Positions 6,442-15,545 of a DNA stretch of 44,673 bases are shown here, piece after piece (within the stretch, counting starts at the first letter, position 1; every line of letters begins with the position of its first letter). The DNA comes from a virus. Location of the stretch: positions 1 to 44,673 of the IMG/VR virus record IMGVR_UViG_3300043425_000408; one strand, given 5' to 3'. Under the pieces are notes generated by a model. It worked only from the letters and a program-made list of their open reading frames with translations. It searched no databases and was not told the DNA's origin. A program made the position numbers and the translations under genes.

Positions 6442-6779
6442 TGTGATAGTTCCTTGAAGGTTCTCTTTAAGACTTCCGATGATTGTTTCTGATCCTTGGG
6501 TTGGTTGTCAAGATATACATCAAGGCTCTTAAACTTCTCATTCATCTCAATAGTCTTGTTTTTGAGGTCAGCCACAATCTCGGTACTTTCTCTCAACATG
6601 GCAGCGGTATCTTTCATTGCTTTTTCTTGTTGCTCTAACATCTTTTCTATTTGCTGCGTCTTGTATTCGATCAAGGCTTTTGCTTCAATGGAAGACTTCC
6701 ATACGTAGATGCCACCACCTACCATGACGGAAAAAATGAGTCCTAAAACAAGATTTATTGTCCAACTATTGATAGGCAT
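6438..6779 (-). CDS. i-spanin (inner-membrane coiled coil, Rz-like)
   Basis: ATG at 6779 is chosen because GGAGG stands a few bases upstream on the minus strand; an in-frame ATG at 6866 would run through a promoter. The 113-residue product has one N-terminal membrane segment (INLVLGLIFSVMVGGGIYVW) and then a long periplasmic coiled coil rich in Glu, Lys and Gln, ending KELSQ. With the lipoprotein gene that overlaps its stop it forms a spanin complex. This pair is one of the few minus-strand gene groups here. Its RBS lies on the bases that are the spacer of the divergent + strand promoter. Confidence 0.8.
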   Translation of the reverse strand: MPINSWTINLVLGLIFSVMVGGGIYVWKSSIEAKALIEYKTQQIEKMLEQQEKAMKDTAAMLRESTEIVADLKNKTIEMNEKFKSLDVYLDNQPKDQKQSSEVLKRTFKELSQ

Positions 6780-6780
6780 G

Positions 6781-6808
6781 TTGACACCTCCGAGGCTTCT
6801 GCTATAAT
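6781..6808 (+). promoter_or_regulatory. sigma70-like promoter
   Basis: TTGACA (6781-6786), 16-base spacer, TATAAT (6803-6808), followed by AGGAGAGGA and ATG 6832. The spacer overlaps the RBS of the divergent i-spanin gene, so early + transcription and late - transcription may interfere. Confidence 0.8.
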
Positions 6809-6831
6809 ATATAGTATTAGGAGAGGAAGCA

Positions 6832-7023
6832 ATGATCTTATGTTCCTGTAACGCCCTATCTTCCAATACTGTTAAACAAATCCTTGAGCATCATGAAGGT
6901 GATGTTCCGTCCGTGCAAGAGATTATGGAAAAGCACGGTTGTTCCGTAGTCTGCGCTTCCTGCGCTTATAACATTAAAGTTGAAATAAGGAAACATTATG
7001 AAAGTTTATCTCGGACCGTATAA
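6832..7023 (+). CDS. Bfd-like [2Fe-2S] ferredoxin (63 aa)
   Basis: The four cysteines sit as CxC at residues 4-6 (ILCSC) and CxxC in the second half (VVCASCAYNIK), with an extra Cys (HGCS), and a helical middle region (SVQEIMEKHG). This matches the compact fold of bacterioferritin-associated ferredoxin (Bfd), which donates electrons to release iron from ferritin. It is preceded by a consensus promoter, so likely early. Iron mobilisation for the several Fe enzymes of the phage would make sense but is inference. Overlaps the next gene by 26 bases. Confidence 0.7.
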   Translation: MILCSCNALSSNTVKQILEHHEGDVPSVQEIMEKHGCSVVCASCAYNIKVEIRKHYESLSRTV

Positions 7024-7612
7024 AAACTGGTGGGGTCCCTACCAAATCGCAAATCTCATTCCATTCGCAAGTGAAGAAACCAGAGACAAGATTGGTGATT
7101 GGCTTGCCAAGACTTGGGTGAGTGATCTTTGTGATCGGATTCATAAAATCCGTGGTGAGCGTGATATCAAGGTTCGTATTGATAAGTATGATACTTGGTC
7201 AATGGATAACACTCTCGCACACATCATCCTTCCAATGCTCAAGCAACTACAGGAAACCAAGCACGGTTCTCAACTGGTTGATGACGAAGATTTGCCTCCA
7301 TATATGCGATATGGCAATCCTGATGGCCATGATAACTGGGTCCATTACAGATGGGAATGGGTTCTCAATGAAATGATCTTTGCCTTTGAAAGCAAACTTG
7401 ATGATTCCTGGGAAGATCAGTTCCGTCATGGTGAAACGGATTATGAATGGACTCTTGTTTCAGGTAGTGAAGATGATGAAAACGCCATGTATCAAGTAAA
7501 TCAAACCAATCCAGACTATTGGGTTGACTTTGATGGCATGAAGTTGTATAATGACAGAATACAAAACGGCTTCCGACTATTCGGAAAGTATTATCAAGGT
7601 CTATGGGACTAA
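6998..7612 (+). CDS. conserved phage hypothetical protein (204 aa)
   Basis: Aromatic- and Asp-rich soluble protein; starts MKVYLGPYKNWWGPYQ and contains the pattern DNTLAHIILPMLKQL followed by DDEDLPPYMRYG. Proteins of this pattern are common in T4-like and other large phages with no assigned role. AAGGAAAC upstream of the ATG serves as RBS. It overlaps the Bfd-like gene by 26 bases. No catalytic motif recognised. Confidence 0.75.
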   Translation: MKVYLGPYKNWWGPYQIANLIPFASEETRDKIGDWLAKTWVSDLCDRIHKIRGERDIKVRIDKYDTWSMDNTLAHIILPMLKQLQETKHGSQLVDDEDLPPYMRYGNPDGHDNWVHYRWEWVLNEMIFAFESKLDDSWEDQFRHGETDYEWTLVSGSEDDENAMYQVNQTNPDYWVDFDGMKLYNDRIQNGFRLFGKYYQGLWD

Positions 7613-7623
7613 GGAGATTGCGT

Positions 7624-7830
7624 ATGATTACAAGTGAAAAGAATATGAAGGTTTATGAGGTCGAGTTCAAGCAGCGGGCTTTCGACGGTAAGTGGGAGCG
7701 CATTGGTAAGATTGCTGATGAGGACAATGCTTACACTTACACTAATGAATATGGTAGTCGGGTGACTACTGTACCATTCAAGTGGATCACACTTGGAGTT
7801 TATGACTATCTAATGGAGATTGCAGACTAA
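7624..7830 (+). CDS. hypothetical protein (68 aa)
   Basis: ATG 7624 is chosen for the AAGGAG site 7 bases upstream rather than the frame-mate at 7603. The product is a mix of strands and charged residues, starting MITSEKNMKVYEVEF. Its stop overlaps the next ATG as TAATG. Its place ahead of the Sm-like protein and polymerase suggests co-expression with the replication genes. Function unknown. Confidence 0.65.
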   Translation: MITSEKNMKVYEVEFKQRAFDGKWERIGKIADEDNAYTYTNEYGSRVTTVPFKWITLGVYDYLMEIAD

Positions 7831-8138
7831 TGGCTACAAATGTAACACTTATCAAGTTCCTCGGTGGTGAGGAAGTTATCGCTGAGGTTCTATCAGAGAC
7901 CGATAACACTCTTACAGTTAAGAATCCTGTCCGTATCGTTGTGATTCCGGACCGTATGGATGCCAAGACACCACAGGTTGGTCTTGCACCATACCTACAA
8001 TTCAGCGAGACGAAAGAACTAACCTTCAATCGTAACCTCGTTGTAACAACAGCAGTACCACTAACAGACTTTCTAAATCAGTATAACAGTCTGTTCGGTG
8101 GAATCCAGTTACCCTCAAGCAAGATTATCACACCTTAA
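7830..8138 (+). CDS. Sm/Hfq-like small protein upstream of DNA polymerase
   Basis: A 102-residue beta-rich protein whose N-terminal part (TNVTLIKFLGGEEVIAEV, then NTLTVKNPVRIVVI) has the strand pattern and the glycine turn of the Sm1 motif of LSm/Hfq-like phage proteins. Such genes occur near gp43 in T4-like phages of cyanobacteria and marine bacteria. RNA binding or ring formation is expected from the fold but not shown. Starts with TAATG coupling and ends with TAATG coupling to the polymerase. Confidence 0.6.
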   Translation: MATNVTLIKFLGGEEVIAEVLSETDNTLTVKNPVRIVVIPDRMDAKTPQVGLAPYLQFSETKELTFNRNLVVTTAVPLTDFLNQYNSLFGGIQLPSSKIITP

Positions 8139-10681
8139 TGAATAGATTTTATACTAATGTTGAGGTATGGGGCGGCAAGATCCTATACCGTGGTGTTCAG
8201 GATGGCCGTCGGGTTAATCAAAGAATTGATTATAACCCGACGCTATTCGTGCATTCCGATAAGCCAACCAAATACAAGACCATTCACGGACAATATGTTG
8301 GACCTGTTAAGCAAGGTTCAATCCGTGAGGCTCGTGACTTTATCAAGCAGTATGAAGGCGTTGAAAGTTTCAAGATTTATGGCAACAATCGTTATCAGTA
8401 TTGTTTCATTGCTGACGAGTTCCCTGGCCAGATTGATTGGAACATCAATGACATTAATGTTGCCAACATCGATATTGAAACGGGTTCTGACAATGGCTTT
8501 CCTGAACCTGACGATGCCAATGAACCTCTAATAGCCATCACAGTTCACATGAATAACATGTTCACTACATTCGGTTGTGGTGACTATGATAACACTCGTG
8601 ACGATGTGATCTATTACAAATGTTCGGATGAGTTTGACCTCGTTCGTAAGTTTGTTGGCTGGTGGCAATCTAACACACCTGACGTTGTGACTGGCTGGAA
8701 TATTGAAGCGTTCGATATCCCTTACATGGTCAACCGTATCATCAAGCTATTTGGTGATAGTGAAGCTAAGAAGCTATCACCATGGAATGTTATATCTCCA
8801 CGACTCGTTGACGTTGGTATGAAGAAGGTGAATACTTATGGTATTCTTGGTGTACCTCTACTTGATTTCATGAAGCTATACCGTTGGTATGCTCCTGATG
8901 GCAAGTCACAAGAATCCTATAAGTTGGATAATATCGGTCACGTTGAACTGGGTGAACGCAAGTTATCGTATGAGGAGTATGGCTCTCTCCATAACCTGTA
9001 TAAAGAAAACTATCAAATGTTCATTGACTATAACATCAAAGACGTTGATATCGTTCGCAGGTTGGAAGAGAAGCATAAGCTAATTGAATTGGCTCTTACT
9101 CTCTCATATGATAACAAGTGTAACTATGAGGACGTGTTTACACAAGTCCGTATGTGGGACGTTATCTGTTACAACCATCTTAAGGCAAAGAACATTGTAG
9201 TTCCACCTATTGAAAGGCATGAGAAAGATGCTGCATACGTTGGTGCTTATGTTAAAGACCCTATTGTGGGTTTTCACAATTGGGTGGCTTCTTTCGATGT
9301 TAACAGCGAGTATCCGTCTGTTATTATGGGAAGCAACATTTCTCCCGAAACCATTGTTGAAGTGGACGATTATACTGATGATATGCGTCGTCTTATCTCC
9401 GATGGGGTATCCGTTGATAAACTTCTTTGTAAGGGCATCGACACATCTTGCCTTAACGCTGACAATGTTTGCCTGACGGCTAACGGTCAGTTCTATCGCC
9501 GTGACAAGCAAGGCTTTATGCCTGAAATGATTGAGAAGATGTTTGCTGACCGCAAAATCTATAAGAAGGCTATGTTAGATGCTGAAACAAAATACGAGGT
9601 TGAGACTGACCCGCAAAAGAAAGCACAACTCAAAAAAGAGATTGCAAAGTTCAAGAACCTCCAGCTTTCTAAAAAGGTATCCCTTAACTCCCTATACGGT
9701 GCAATGGGTTCGCAGTATTTTAGGTTCTTCGACCTACGTAATGCGATTGCGGTCACGACTACGGGTCAGCTTTCCATACGGTGGATCGAAAATAGACTTA
9801 ATACATATCTCAGAAAGGTATTAAAGACAAATGAAGATTTCGTTATTGCAGTCGATACTGACTCCGTGTATCTCAACCTTGCAGAAGTGGTATATAAGAC
9901 GCTGCCTGGTGATGTTAAAGATCCTGCGAAAGCCATCCATTTCCTGGACAGAGTATGTGAAAGTAAACTGCAACCTGTTATTGATCAGGCTTGCGGAGAA
10001 CTTGGCGAATACACTAACGTCTTTCAACAAAAGATTGTCATGAAGCGTGAAGTCTTGGCAGACAAAGCAATCTGGACTGCCAAGAAACGATACATTCTAA
10101 ACGTCCATAACTCCGAGGGTGTGCAGTATGCCCAGCCAAAGAAGAAGGTTATGGGCCTTGAAATGATCAAGTCATCCACACCTACAGCATGTCGAGAGAA
10201 ACTAAGGGAATCTATTGATGTTATCTTTGGATCAGACGAAGCGGCTATTCAGTCTTTCATTGAAACTTTCCGTGGTGAATTTGAAACTCTGCCTTTGGCG
10301 GACATTTCATTTCCTCGTGGCCTCAATGCTCTCGTTAAGTGGCAAGATAAAAAGAGCCTATTTGCATCCGGATGTCCTATTCATGTTCGTGGTGCTATCT
10401 TATATAATCACCTTCTATGGAGCAATAGCCTTGTTTCTAAGTATCCGATGATTCAGACTGGTGAGAAACTTAAATACATATACTTGAAAGAGCCAAACCA
10501 TATTCAGTCAAACATCATTAGCTTCCCAGCCAGTGGTTTGCCGGAAGAGTTTGACTTACACAAGTATATCGATTATAATACACAGTTCGATAAGGCGTTC
10601 CTTGAACCATTGAAGATCATTCTCAATGCTATTGATTGGAAAGCGGAACGTGTAGCAAGTCTGGAGGATTTCTTCTCATGA
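8138..10681 (+). CDS. 43: family B DNA polymerase (T4 gp43-like)
   Basis: An 847-residue protein with both domains complete. Exonuclease: motif I DIE (D112-E114), motif II WNIEAFD (D193), motif III YNIKD (D302). Polymerase: motif A FDVNSEYPS (D387), motif B KKVSLNSLYG (near 520) and motif C DTDS (near 575). Length is close to T4 gp43 (898), and the catalytic acids are intact, so it should be a proofreading replicase. It is the first large gene of the replication block; the Sm-like gene overlaps its start and the halogenase gene overlaps its stop (ATGA). Confidence 0.97.
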   Translation: MNRFYTNVEVWGGKILYRGVQDGRRVNQRIDYNPTLFVHSDKPTKYKTIHGQYVGPVKQGSIREARDFIKQYEGVESFKIYGNNRYQYCFIADEFPGQIDWNINDINVANIDIETGSDNGFPEPDDANEPLIAITVHMNNMFTTFGCGDYDNTRDDVIYYKCSDEFDLVRKFVGWWQSNTPDVVTGWNIEAFDIPYMVNRIIKLFGDSEAKKLSPWNVISPRLVDVGMKKVNTYGILGVPLLDFMKLYRWYAPDGKSQESYKLDNIGHVELGERKLSYEEYGSLHNLYKENYQMFIDYNIKDVDIVRRLEEKHKLIELALTLSYDNKCNYEDVFTQVRMWDVICYNHLKAKNIVVPPIERHEKDAAYVGAYVKDPIVGFHNWVASFDVNSEYPSVIMGSNISPETIVEVDDYTDDMRRLISDGVSVDKLLCKGIDTSCLNADNVCLTANGQFYRRDKQGFMPEMIEKMFADRKIYKKAMLDAETKYEVETDPQKKAQLKKEIAKFKNLQLSKKVSLNSLYGAMGSQYFRFFDLRNAIAVTTTGQLSIRWIENRLNTYLRKVLKTNEDFVIAVDTDSVYLNLAEVVYKTLPGDVKDPAKAIHFLDRVCESKLQPVIDQACGELGEYTNVFQQKIVMKREVLADKAIWTAKKRYILNVHNSEGVQYAQPKKKVMGLEMIKSSTPTACREKLRESIDVIFGSDEAAIQSFIETFRGEFETLPLADISFPRGLNALVKWQDKKSLFASGCPIHVRGAILYNHLLWSNSLVSKYPMIQTGEKLKYIYLKEPNHIQSNIISFPASGLPEEFDLHKYIDYNTQFDKAFLEPLKIILNAIDWKAERVASLEDFFS

Positions 10682-12258
10682 GTAAACCAATCAATAAGAT
10701 TGTCATTGTAGGCGGTGGTTCAGCCGGTTGGATGACCGCTGCCACCCTTATACAAAGATTACCAGGACGAGAAGTGGTTCTTATTGAGGATCCCAACACC
10801 CCTACAGTGGGTGTTGGTGAATCCACTTTAGGCTTCATCAATGAATGGCTGCGTCTATTACAGATTAAAGATACTGACTTTATGAAGGCCTGTGATGCCA
10901 CTTATAAGATGTCTATTAGTTTCACTGACTTTTATAAGAAGGGCGCAGGCACATTCCATTATCCATTCGGTGGTATTGATGTTACAGGTAACAAGTATGC
11001 CAAGAATGATTGGTATCTAAAAAAGTTCCTCTATCCTAACACACCTGTATCTGACTATGCTGATTGTGTCTATCCAATCATGTCACTGGTTAATGCTAAC
11101 CGTGTTGATATCGATGCCAAGATTCCCAGCTTTCTATTTCAACGAGATGTTGCATATCATTTTGATGCTGTAAAGTTTGCTATATGGCTTCGTGACAACT
11201 ATGCCGTGCCACGAGGTGTAAAGCATATCAGAGCATTGGTCAAAGACATATTGACAAATGAAGAAGGTATTGAAAAGCTGGTACTGGACACGGGCGAGGA
11301 GATTACTGCCGATCTATTCATTGACTGTACCGGTTTCAGATCAATCCTTCTTGGTGGTGCCTTGAATGAACCATTCAATTCATATGAGGACATTCTACCA
11401 AACAACTCTGCATGGGCAGCACAGATTCCATATGATAACAAGCGTGAGGAGATTGTGCCTTACACCGATTGTTGGGCTATTGAAAATGGCTGGGTGTGGA
11501 ATACTCCACTATGGAGCCGACTTGGCACTGGTTATGTCTTTTCTGATAAGTATGTTTCCGATGAGCAAGCATTGGAAGAATTTAAGGCACACCTAAAGCG
11601 CAAGGGTAAATTGCGTGAAGATCAAAAGTTCCGCAAGATCCAGTTTAGAACAGGAATCTACAATCGTCTATGGGTTAAGAATGTTTGTGCCATTGGTCTA
11701 TCTGCTGGCTTCATCGAGCCATTAGAAAGCAACGGGCTATATTCGGTTCATATGTTCCTTGTTCGTCTGCTTCGTGCTATTGATAGAGACCAAGAAGCCC
11801 ATATGGTTTCAGAGTTTGATCGTAATAGTTTCAACTGGTCTTGTCGTTCTATGTTTGACGGCTTTGCACAGTTTGTTGCCTTACATTATTCTCTTTCATA
11901 TAGAGATGATACTGAATATTGGCGTGATGTTGGTAGAAGAAGCTATTGCGATGTTGATAAGTCTTTACATCGTGGCAATTCAAGAGATGACTCATTCATC
12001 CAGGCATTTGATGCCAAGTTCAATGTAACAAGGTTTAACAATGATGGTATGAATGCCGTGGCCACTGGTCTGCATTACTATTCTACTGACCTACATTTCA
12101 TTCATTCGGCTAATGACGCAGGAGTAAATCTGGCAGAGGAGTTTGAAGAAGTAACCAAGAACTTAAACACCAAGAAAGAACTATGGGACTTTTTAGCGTC
12201 CAAGTGTCCAACTGTATATGACTTTACCAAAGAAAGGATCTATCATGGCGAAGAATAA
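10678..12258 (+). CDS. flavin-dependent tryptophan halogenase-like protein
   Basis: A 526-residue protein starting MSKPINKIVIVGGGSAGWMT: the FAD dinucleotide motif GGGSAGW (12-18). Further family marks are GVGEST (45-50), the Lys of the ATYK block at K77 (position of catalytic Lys79 in PrnA), the halogenase signature WxWxxP read as GWVWNTP, and IEPLESNG with the expected Glu/Ser. ATG 10678 is chosen for GGAGG upstream and the ATGA overlap with the polymerase. Such halogenases chlorinate or brominate an indole or related ring with reduced FAD and O2. Members are known in T4-like marine phages, with unknown substrates. The position between polymerase and UvsX is notable. Confidence 0.9.
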   Translation: MSKPINKIVIVGGGSAGWMTAATLIQRLPGREVVLIEDPNTPTVGVGESTLGFINEWLRLLQIKDTDFMKACDATYKMSISFTDFYKKGAGTFHYPFGGIDVTGNKYAKNDWYLKKFLYPNTPVSDYADCVYPIMSLVNANRVDIDAKIPSFLFQRDVAYHFDAVKFAIWLRDNYAVPRGVKHIRALVKDILTNEEGIEKLVLDTGEEITADLFIDCTGFRSILLGGALNEPFNSYEDILPNNSAWAAQIPYDNKREEIVPYTDCWAIENGWVWNTPLWSRLGTGYVFSDKYVSDEQALEEFKAHLKRKGKLREDQKFRKIQFRTGIYNRLWVKNVCAIGLSAGFIEPLESNGLYSVHMFLVRLLRAIDRDQEAHMVSEFDRNSFNWSCRSMFDGFAQFVALHYSLSYRDDTEYWRDVGRRSYCDVDKSLHRGNSRDDSFIQAFDAKFNVTRFNNDGMNAVATGLHYYSTDLHFIHSANDAGVNLAEEFEEVTKNLNTKKELWDFLASKCPTVYDFTKERIYHGEE

Positions 12259-12433
12259 GAAAGACGAAAAGTATAAACATTCACCTGCTCGTCTTTATGA
12301 GTTTGTGCCAGATGAGAGTATAGATACTAATAACATCATCGAACTTGCTAACGTGGTTCGTGTAGGTGTGGGTGGTGACCTGTTAAAGAAACTATCACCC
12401 GAATTGCAAAAACACTTTAAGGAAGTTGCGTAA
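12245..12433 (+). CDS. small hypothetical protein (62 aa) between halogenase and uvsX
   Basis: ATG 12245 lies inside the halogenase 3' end (14-base overlap), with AAAGG about 7 bases upstream. The product is basic at its N-terminus (MAKNKKDEKYKHS) and helical at its C-terminus (DLLKKLSPELQKHFKEV). It lies just before the recombinase and may be co-transcribed with it. Function unknown. Confidence 0.65.
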   Translation: MAKNKKDEKYKHSPARLYEFVPDESIDTNNIIELANVVRVGVGGDLLKKLSPELQKHFKEVA

Positions 12434-12474
12434 CGAGATTGTTATAGCGACTGACTGACAACAAGGAGAAACTT

Positions 12475-13530
12475 ATGTCAGATATTTTTAACCAGCTAAT
12501 TTCAGAGATTGATAACGAGTATGCAGGCATTGTCGATGACGGTGTTGCTGCTGGTGACGTTTCAGGTTTCATTGGCACTGGCTCATATGCCATGAATGCC
12601 TTGCTATCTGGTTCAATCTATGGTGGACTACCACAGAACAAGGTTACAGCATTTGCAGGTGAGCCTTCTGTTGGTAAGACATTCTATGCTCTCAATGTGG
12701 CAAAGCAGTTCTTGGAAGATAATCCAAACGGCTTTGTTTTCTACTTTGAGTCCGAGTCTGCCATTTCTAAACAGTTTATTACTGATCGTGGTATTGATGC
12801 CAAGCGTGTGGCTATTGTTCCTGTTGCTACTGTTCAGGAGTTCCGCACACAGGCAGTCAAGATCCTGGACAAGTATATTGAAGGCAAAGAAAAGCCACCA
12901 ATGATCTTCGTCCTCGATTCACTTGGTAATCTATCAACTGATAAAGAGATGCAGGACATTGCCGACGGTAAAGATACTCGTGATATGACCCGTGCCCAGT
13001 TGGTGCGTGGTGCGTTCCGTGTTCTTACACTTAAACTTGGTAAGGCACGAGTTCCACTAATCGTTACCAATCATGTCTATGATGTAGTTGGTTCATATGT
13101 TCCAATGAAGAAGATGGGTGGTGGTTCAGGTCTTGAATACGCCGCTTCAACCATTGTCTTTCTATCAAAGAAGAAGGACAAGACGCTGGACGACGATGAC
13201 GGCCGCACCGGTGCGGTCATTACTGCACACCTTAAGAAGTCACGTATGACCATTGAGGATCGCAAGGTAGAGACTTGGCTAAACTATCAGGAAGGTCTGG
13301 ACAAGTATTATGGTCTATTGACACTTGCTGAAAAGTATGGTATTGTAAAGAAAGTATCAAACAAGTATGAGTTCCCAGATGGTCGTAAAGAGTTTGAAAA
13401 GGCCATCAAAAAGAACCCTGAAAAGTTCTTTACACAGGATGTTCTTGACTTGATTGAAGAAGGTTGTCAAGCAGACTTCCTTTATGGCAAATATAATGCG
13501 GAGGTAGAAGAAGATGGAACTGGGAACTGA
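12475..13530 (+). CDS. uvsX: UvsX-like RecA-family recombinase
   Basis: A 351-residue protein with a Walker A motif GEPSVGKT (62-69), a Walker B strand MIFVLDSL (about 142-149), and the RecA core glycine- and basic-rich L2 region ([15 protein letters not shown]). Length agrees with T4 UvsX (391) and the neighbouring gp41 helicase fits the T4-like gene order. It should form filaments on ssDNA and drive strand invasion for recombination-dependent replication. RBS AAGGAG precedes ATG 12475. It overlaps the next gene by 17 bases. Confidence 0.93.
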   Translation: MSDIFNQLISEIDNEYAGIVDDGVAAGDVSGFIGTGSYAMNALLSGSIYGGLPQNKVTAFAGEPSVGKTFYALNVAKQFLEDNPNGFVFYFESESAISKQFITDRGIDAKRVAIVPVATVQEFRTQAVKILDKYIEGKEKPPMIFVLDSLGNLSTDKEMQDIADGKDTRDMTRAQLVRGAFRVLTLKLGKARVPLIVTNHVYDVVGSYVPMKKMGGGSGLEYAASTIVFLSKKKDKTLDDDDGRTGAVITAHLKKSRMTIEDRKVETWLNYQEGLDKYYGLLTLAEKYGIVKKVSNKYEFPDGRKEFEKAIKKNPEKFFTQDVLDLIEEGCQADFLYGKYNAEVEEDGTGN

Positions 13531-13885
13531 TTACAAGTTTCGAGATGACTTGTTTAACCCTAAAGAGGATGGTTCTACCTGTCCTATTGAATTAATGCTT
13601 GACCCATTCGCCGGAGTGGTGTATCATTACACCACTGTCGCATTTAAGTTAGGAGAGGATGACATTCCTCGAATATCTTTTGAATATGAGATCGACAAGA
13701 CAAACGATCTATCTATGGTAACATTGAGGAAGAATGAAAAGTTCAATGCTGCATTGGGCTTGATTTTAAATACTCTATTGTTAGATGCATCGGAAGCGGA
13801 GGGTATGAGTGAGACTGGAACAAACGATACTAAAGAACCTGATCAAGAACGAGGATTACACGAGGAAGGTTCTACCGTTTCTTAA
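13514..13885 (+). CDS. conserved hypothetical between uvsX and gp41 helicase (123 aa)
   Basis: Acidic protein containing [31 protein letters not shown] and a helical block ([18 protein letters not shown]). It begins inside uvsX and its last 77 bases overlap the helicase start out of frame, an unusually long overlap for this block. A gene in this position is conserved in T4-like phages; no function is established to my knowledge. The tail (residues 98-123), which lies in the overlap, is low complexity. Confidence 0.75.
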   Translation: MELGTDYKFRDDLFNPKEDGSTCPIELMLDPFAGVVYHYTTVAFKLGEDDIPRISFEYEIDKTNDLSMVTLRKNEKFNAALGLILNTLLLDASEAEGMSETGTNDTKEPDQERGLHEEGSTVS

Positions 13886-15188
13886 AGAGGAATACTTTTC
13901 CAGTATGGAAGACCGGCTACTTTTTAACGAAGTAGCCGGCTTCGTCCTTAAATACAATCAACAACCAACCTTTGATGCTCTTGATATTGAGATTAGTAAC
14001 ATTCGTGGAACGACGGATGATACTGTTAAGAACTTGCGTGAAACATTAAAAGAACTTAATGATGACGCAGAAAAGACTAACACAGATTGGCTTTTGGACA
14101 ATACTGAAAAGTTCTGTCAGGAGAAGGCCATCTATAATGCCATCACTACATCATTGGAGATTATGAATGGGCGAGGGAAACAGACTAAGGGCGCTATACC
14201 TTCTTTATTGTCTGATGCTTTGGGTATATCTTTTGATCCGAATGTTGGTCACGATTATATAGAACAAGCCAATGATCGTTTTGAATACTACCACCGTGTA
14301 GAAGAAAGACTGCCATTTGACTTGGATTACTTTAACAAGATTACCAAGAATGGCATTCCTCGAAAAACTCTCAACATCGTTATGGCTGGTGTCGGTGTCG
14401 GTAAGTCACTTACTCTTTGTCACTTTGCTTCTGGTTACATAAACCAGGGTAAGAATGTCCTGTATATCTCAATGGAACTTGCCGAAGAAGAAGTCGCCAA
14501 ACGTATCGATGCCAATGTTCTTAACATCTCAATGGACGACCTCATGGTTCTTCCAAGAGACTTGTATGATAAGAAGATTGAGAACCTTAAGAACAAGACC
14601 AATGGTAAGTTGATTGTCAAGGAGTATCCAACTGCCTCGGCGTCCACTGTCCATTTCAGGTCATTGTTGAACGAATTGAACCTCAAGAAAGGATTCGTGC
14701 CAGATGTTATCATGGTTGATTATCTTAACATTTGTGCCTCGGCTCGTATCAAGCCAGGCAACGGTGTCAATTCATACACCTATATCAAATCGATTGCCGA
14801 AGAATTGCGAGGATTGGCGGTAGAGTTCAATGTGCCTATCTGGTCAGCCACACAGTTGACCAGAGGTGGCTATGGTTCATCCGACCCTGACCTTACTGAT
14901 ACTTCCGAGTCTTTCGGTCTTCCTGCAACCGCAGACTTCTTTGTGGCCCTTATTGTTACAGAACAGTTAGAGCAGTTGAACCAGATTATGGTTAAGCAAT
15001 TGAAGAACCGCTATGCGGATCCTTCACGGCACAAAAGAGATGTCATAGGGGTTGACAAGACGAAGATGAGGCTGTATGATGTAGAAGCATCAGCAAAGGA
15101 CATTGTTGATACAGGTGAGGATTTCAAACCTACTCCTGCACCAACAGGTAACTTCAAGAGCAACAAATTCAAAGGACTTAAAGTATGA
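13809..15188 (+). CDS. 41: replicative DNA helicase, gp41/DnaB family
   Basis: A 459-residue protein. The start is a GTG at 13809 with GGAGGG a few bases upstream. The N-terminal domain is helical; the RecA-like ATPase has a P-loop AGVGVGKS (193-200), a Walker B strand (FVPDVIMVDYLNI, about 300) and the H3/H4 DnaB motifs (SATQLTRGG; KNRYAD). It is the 5'-3' helicase that travels on the lagging strand with the gp61 primase (39448). A 10-bp perfect hairpin lies inside codons 35-44. It overlaps the gene on both sides (77 bases and ATGA). Confidence 0.93.
   Translation: MRLEQTILKNLIKNEDYTRKVLPFLKEEYFSSMEDRLLFNEVAGFVLKYNQQPTFDALDIEISNIRGTTDDTVKNLRETLKELNDDAEKTNTDWLLDNTEKFCQEKAIYNAITTSLEIMNGRGKQTKGAIPSLLSDALGISFDPNVGHDYIEQANDRFEYYHRVEERLPFDLDYFNKITKNGIPRKTLNIVMAGVGVGKSLTLCHFASGYINQGKNVLYISMELAEEEVAKRIDANVLNISMDDLMVLPRDLYDKKIENLKNKTNGKLIVKEYPTASASTVHFRSLLNELNLKKGFVPDVIMVDYLNICASARIKPGNGVNSYTYIKSIAEELRGLAVEFNVPIWSATQLTRGGYGSSDPDLTDTSESFGLPATADFFVALIVTEQLEQLNQIMVKQLKNRYADPSRHKRDVIGVDKTKMRLYDVEASAKDIVDTGEDFKPTPAPTGNFKSNKFKGLKV
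13913..13939. repeat. 10-bp perfect inverted repeat inside the helicase gene
   Basis: CCGGCTACTT (13913-13922), loop TTTAACG, AAGTAGCCGG (13930-13939). No U-tract follows, so it is not a terminator. It sits about 100 bases into the helicase reading frame and just past the overlap with the upstream gene. Confidence 0.7.
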
Positions 15189-15418
15189 AGCACTATGAAT
15201 ATTACCACGAGTTCGATGCCGATGACCAGCTATACTGGCGTGTGTATGAAAAGGCCAGTGAGCAGGTTGTTGCGGAGTTTTTCTTTGAAGATGACGCACA
15301 GGAACTATGCCAATTCCTTGAACGTGGAGGTGGCTTCGCTGGCTTCACTCCTTCCTTTATTCTACAGAAAGTTCCTGTGAAAAACATAAATGAAAATTTT
15401 TTGGCAAATTTTGCTTGA
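15185..15418 (+). CDS. hypothetical acidic protein (77 aa)
   Basis: Begins with ATGA overlap on the helicase stop. The protein is acidic and aromatic (HYEYYHEFDADDQLYW), followed by a helical block (DDAQELCQFLERGGGF). It ends at 15418, inside the -35 box of the promoter for the tRNA array. No known family. Confidence 0.65.
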   Translation: MKHYEYYHEFDADDQLYWRVYEKASEQVVAEFFFEDDAQELCQFLERGGGFAGFTPSFILQKVPVKNINENFLANFA

Positions 15419-15443
15419 CAAATCGTCCGGGTGCCTATATACT
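15415..15443 (+). promoter_or_regulatory. sigma70-like promoter of the tRNA array
   Basis: TTGACA (15415-15420), 17-base spacer, TATACT (15438-15443). Expected start near 15450, a few bases before the first tRNA at 15463. Confidence 0.85.
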
Positions 15444-15462
15444 ATTCGGACAATTCAGAAAT

Positions 15463-15539
15463 GGTTCCGTAGTTCAGCTGGATAGAACAGGGGATTTCTA
15501 CTCCCAAGGTCGAGGGTTCGAATCCTTCCGGGACCGCCA
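15463..15539 (+). tRNA. tRNA-Arg(TCT)
   Basis: Acceptor GGTTCCG/CGGGACC, CCA encoded, T-loop TTCGAAT. Anticodon loop TTTCTAC gives TCT (reads AGA). First gene of the array. Confidence 0.9.
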
Positions 15540-15545
15540 TTCTAT

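Noticed and set aside
9104-9511. Minus-strand open frame inside the polymerase gene
   Set aside because: Antisense shadow; the + strand reading carries all polymerase motifs.
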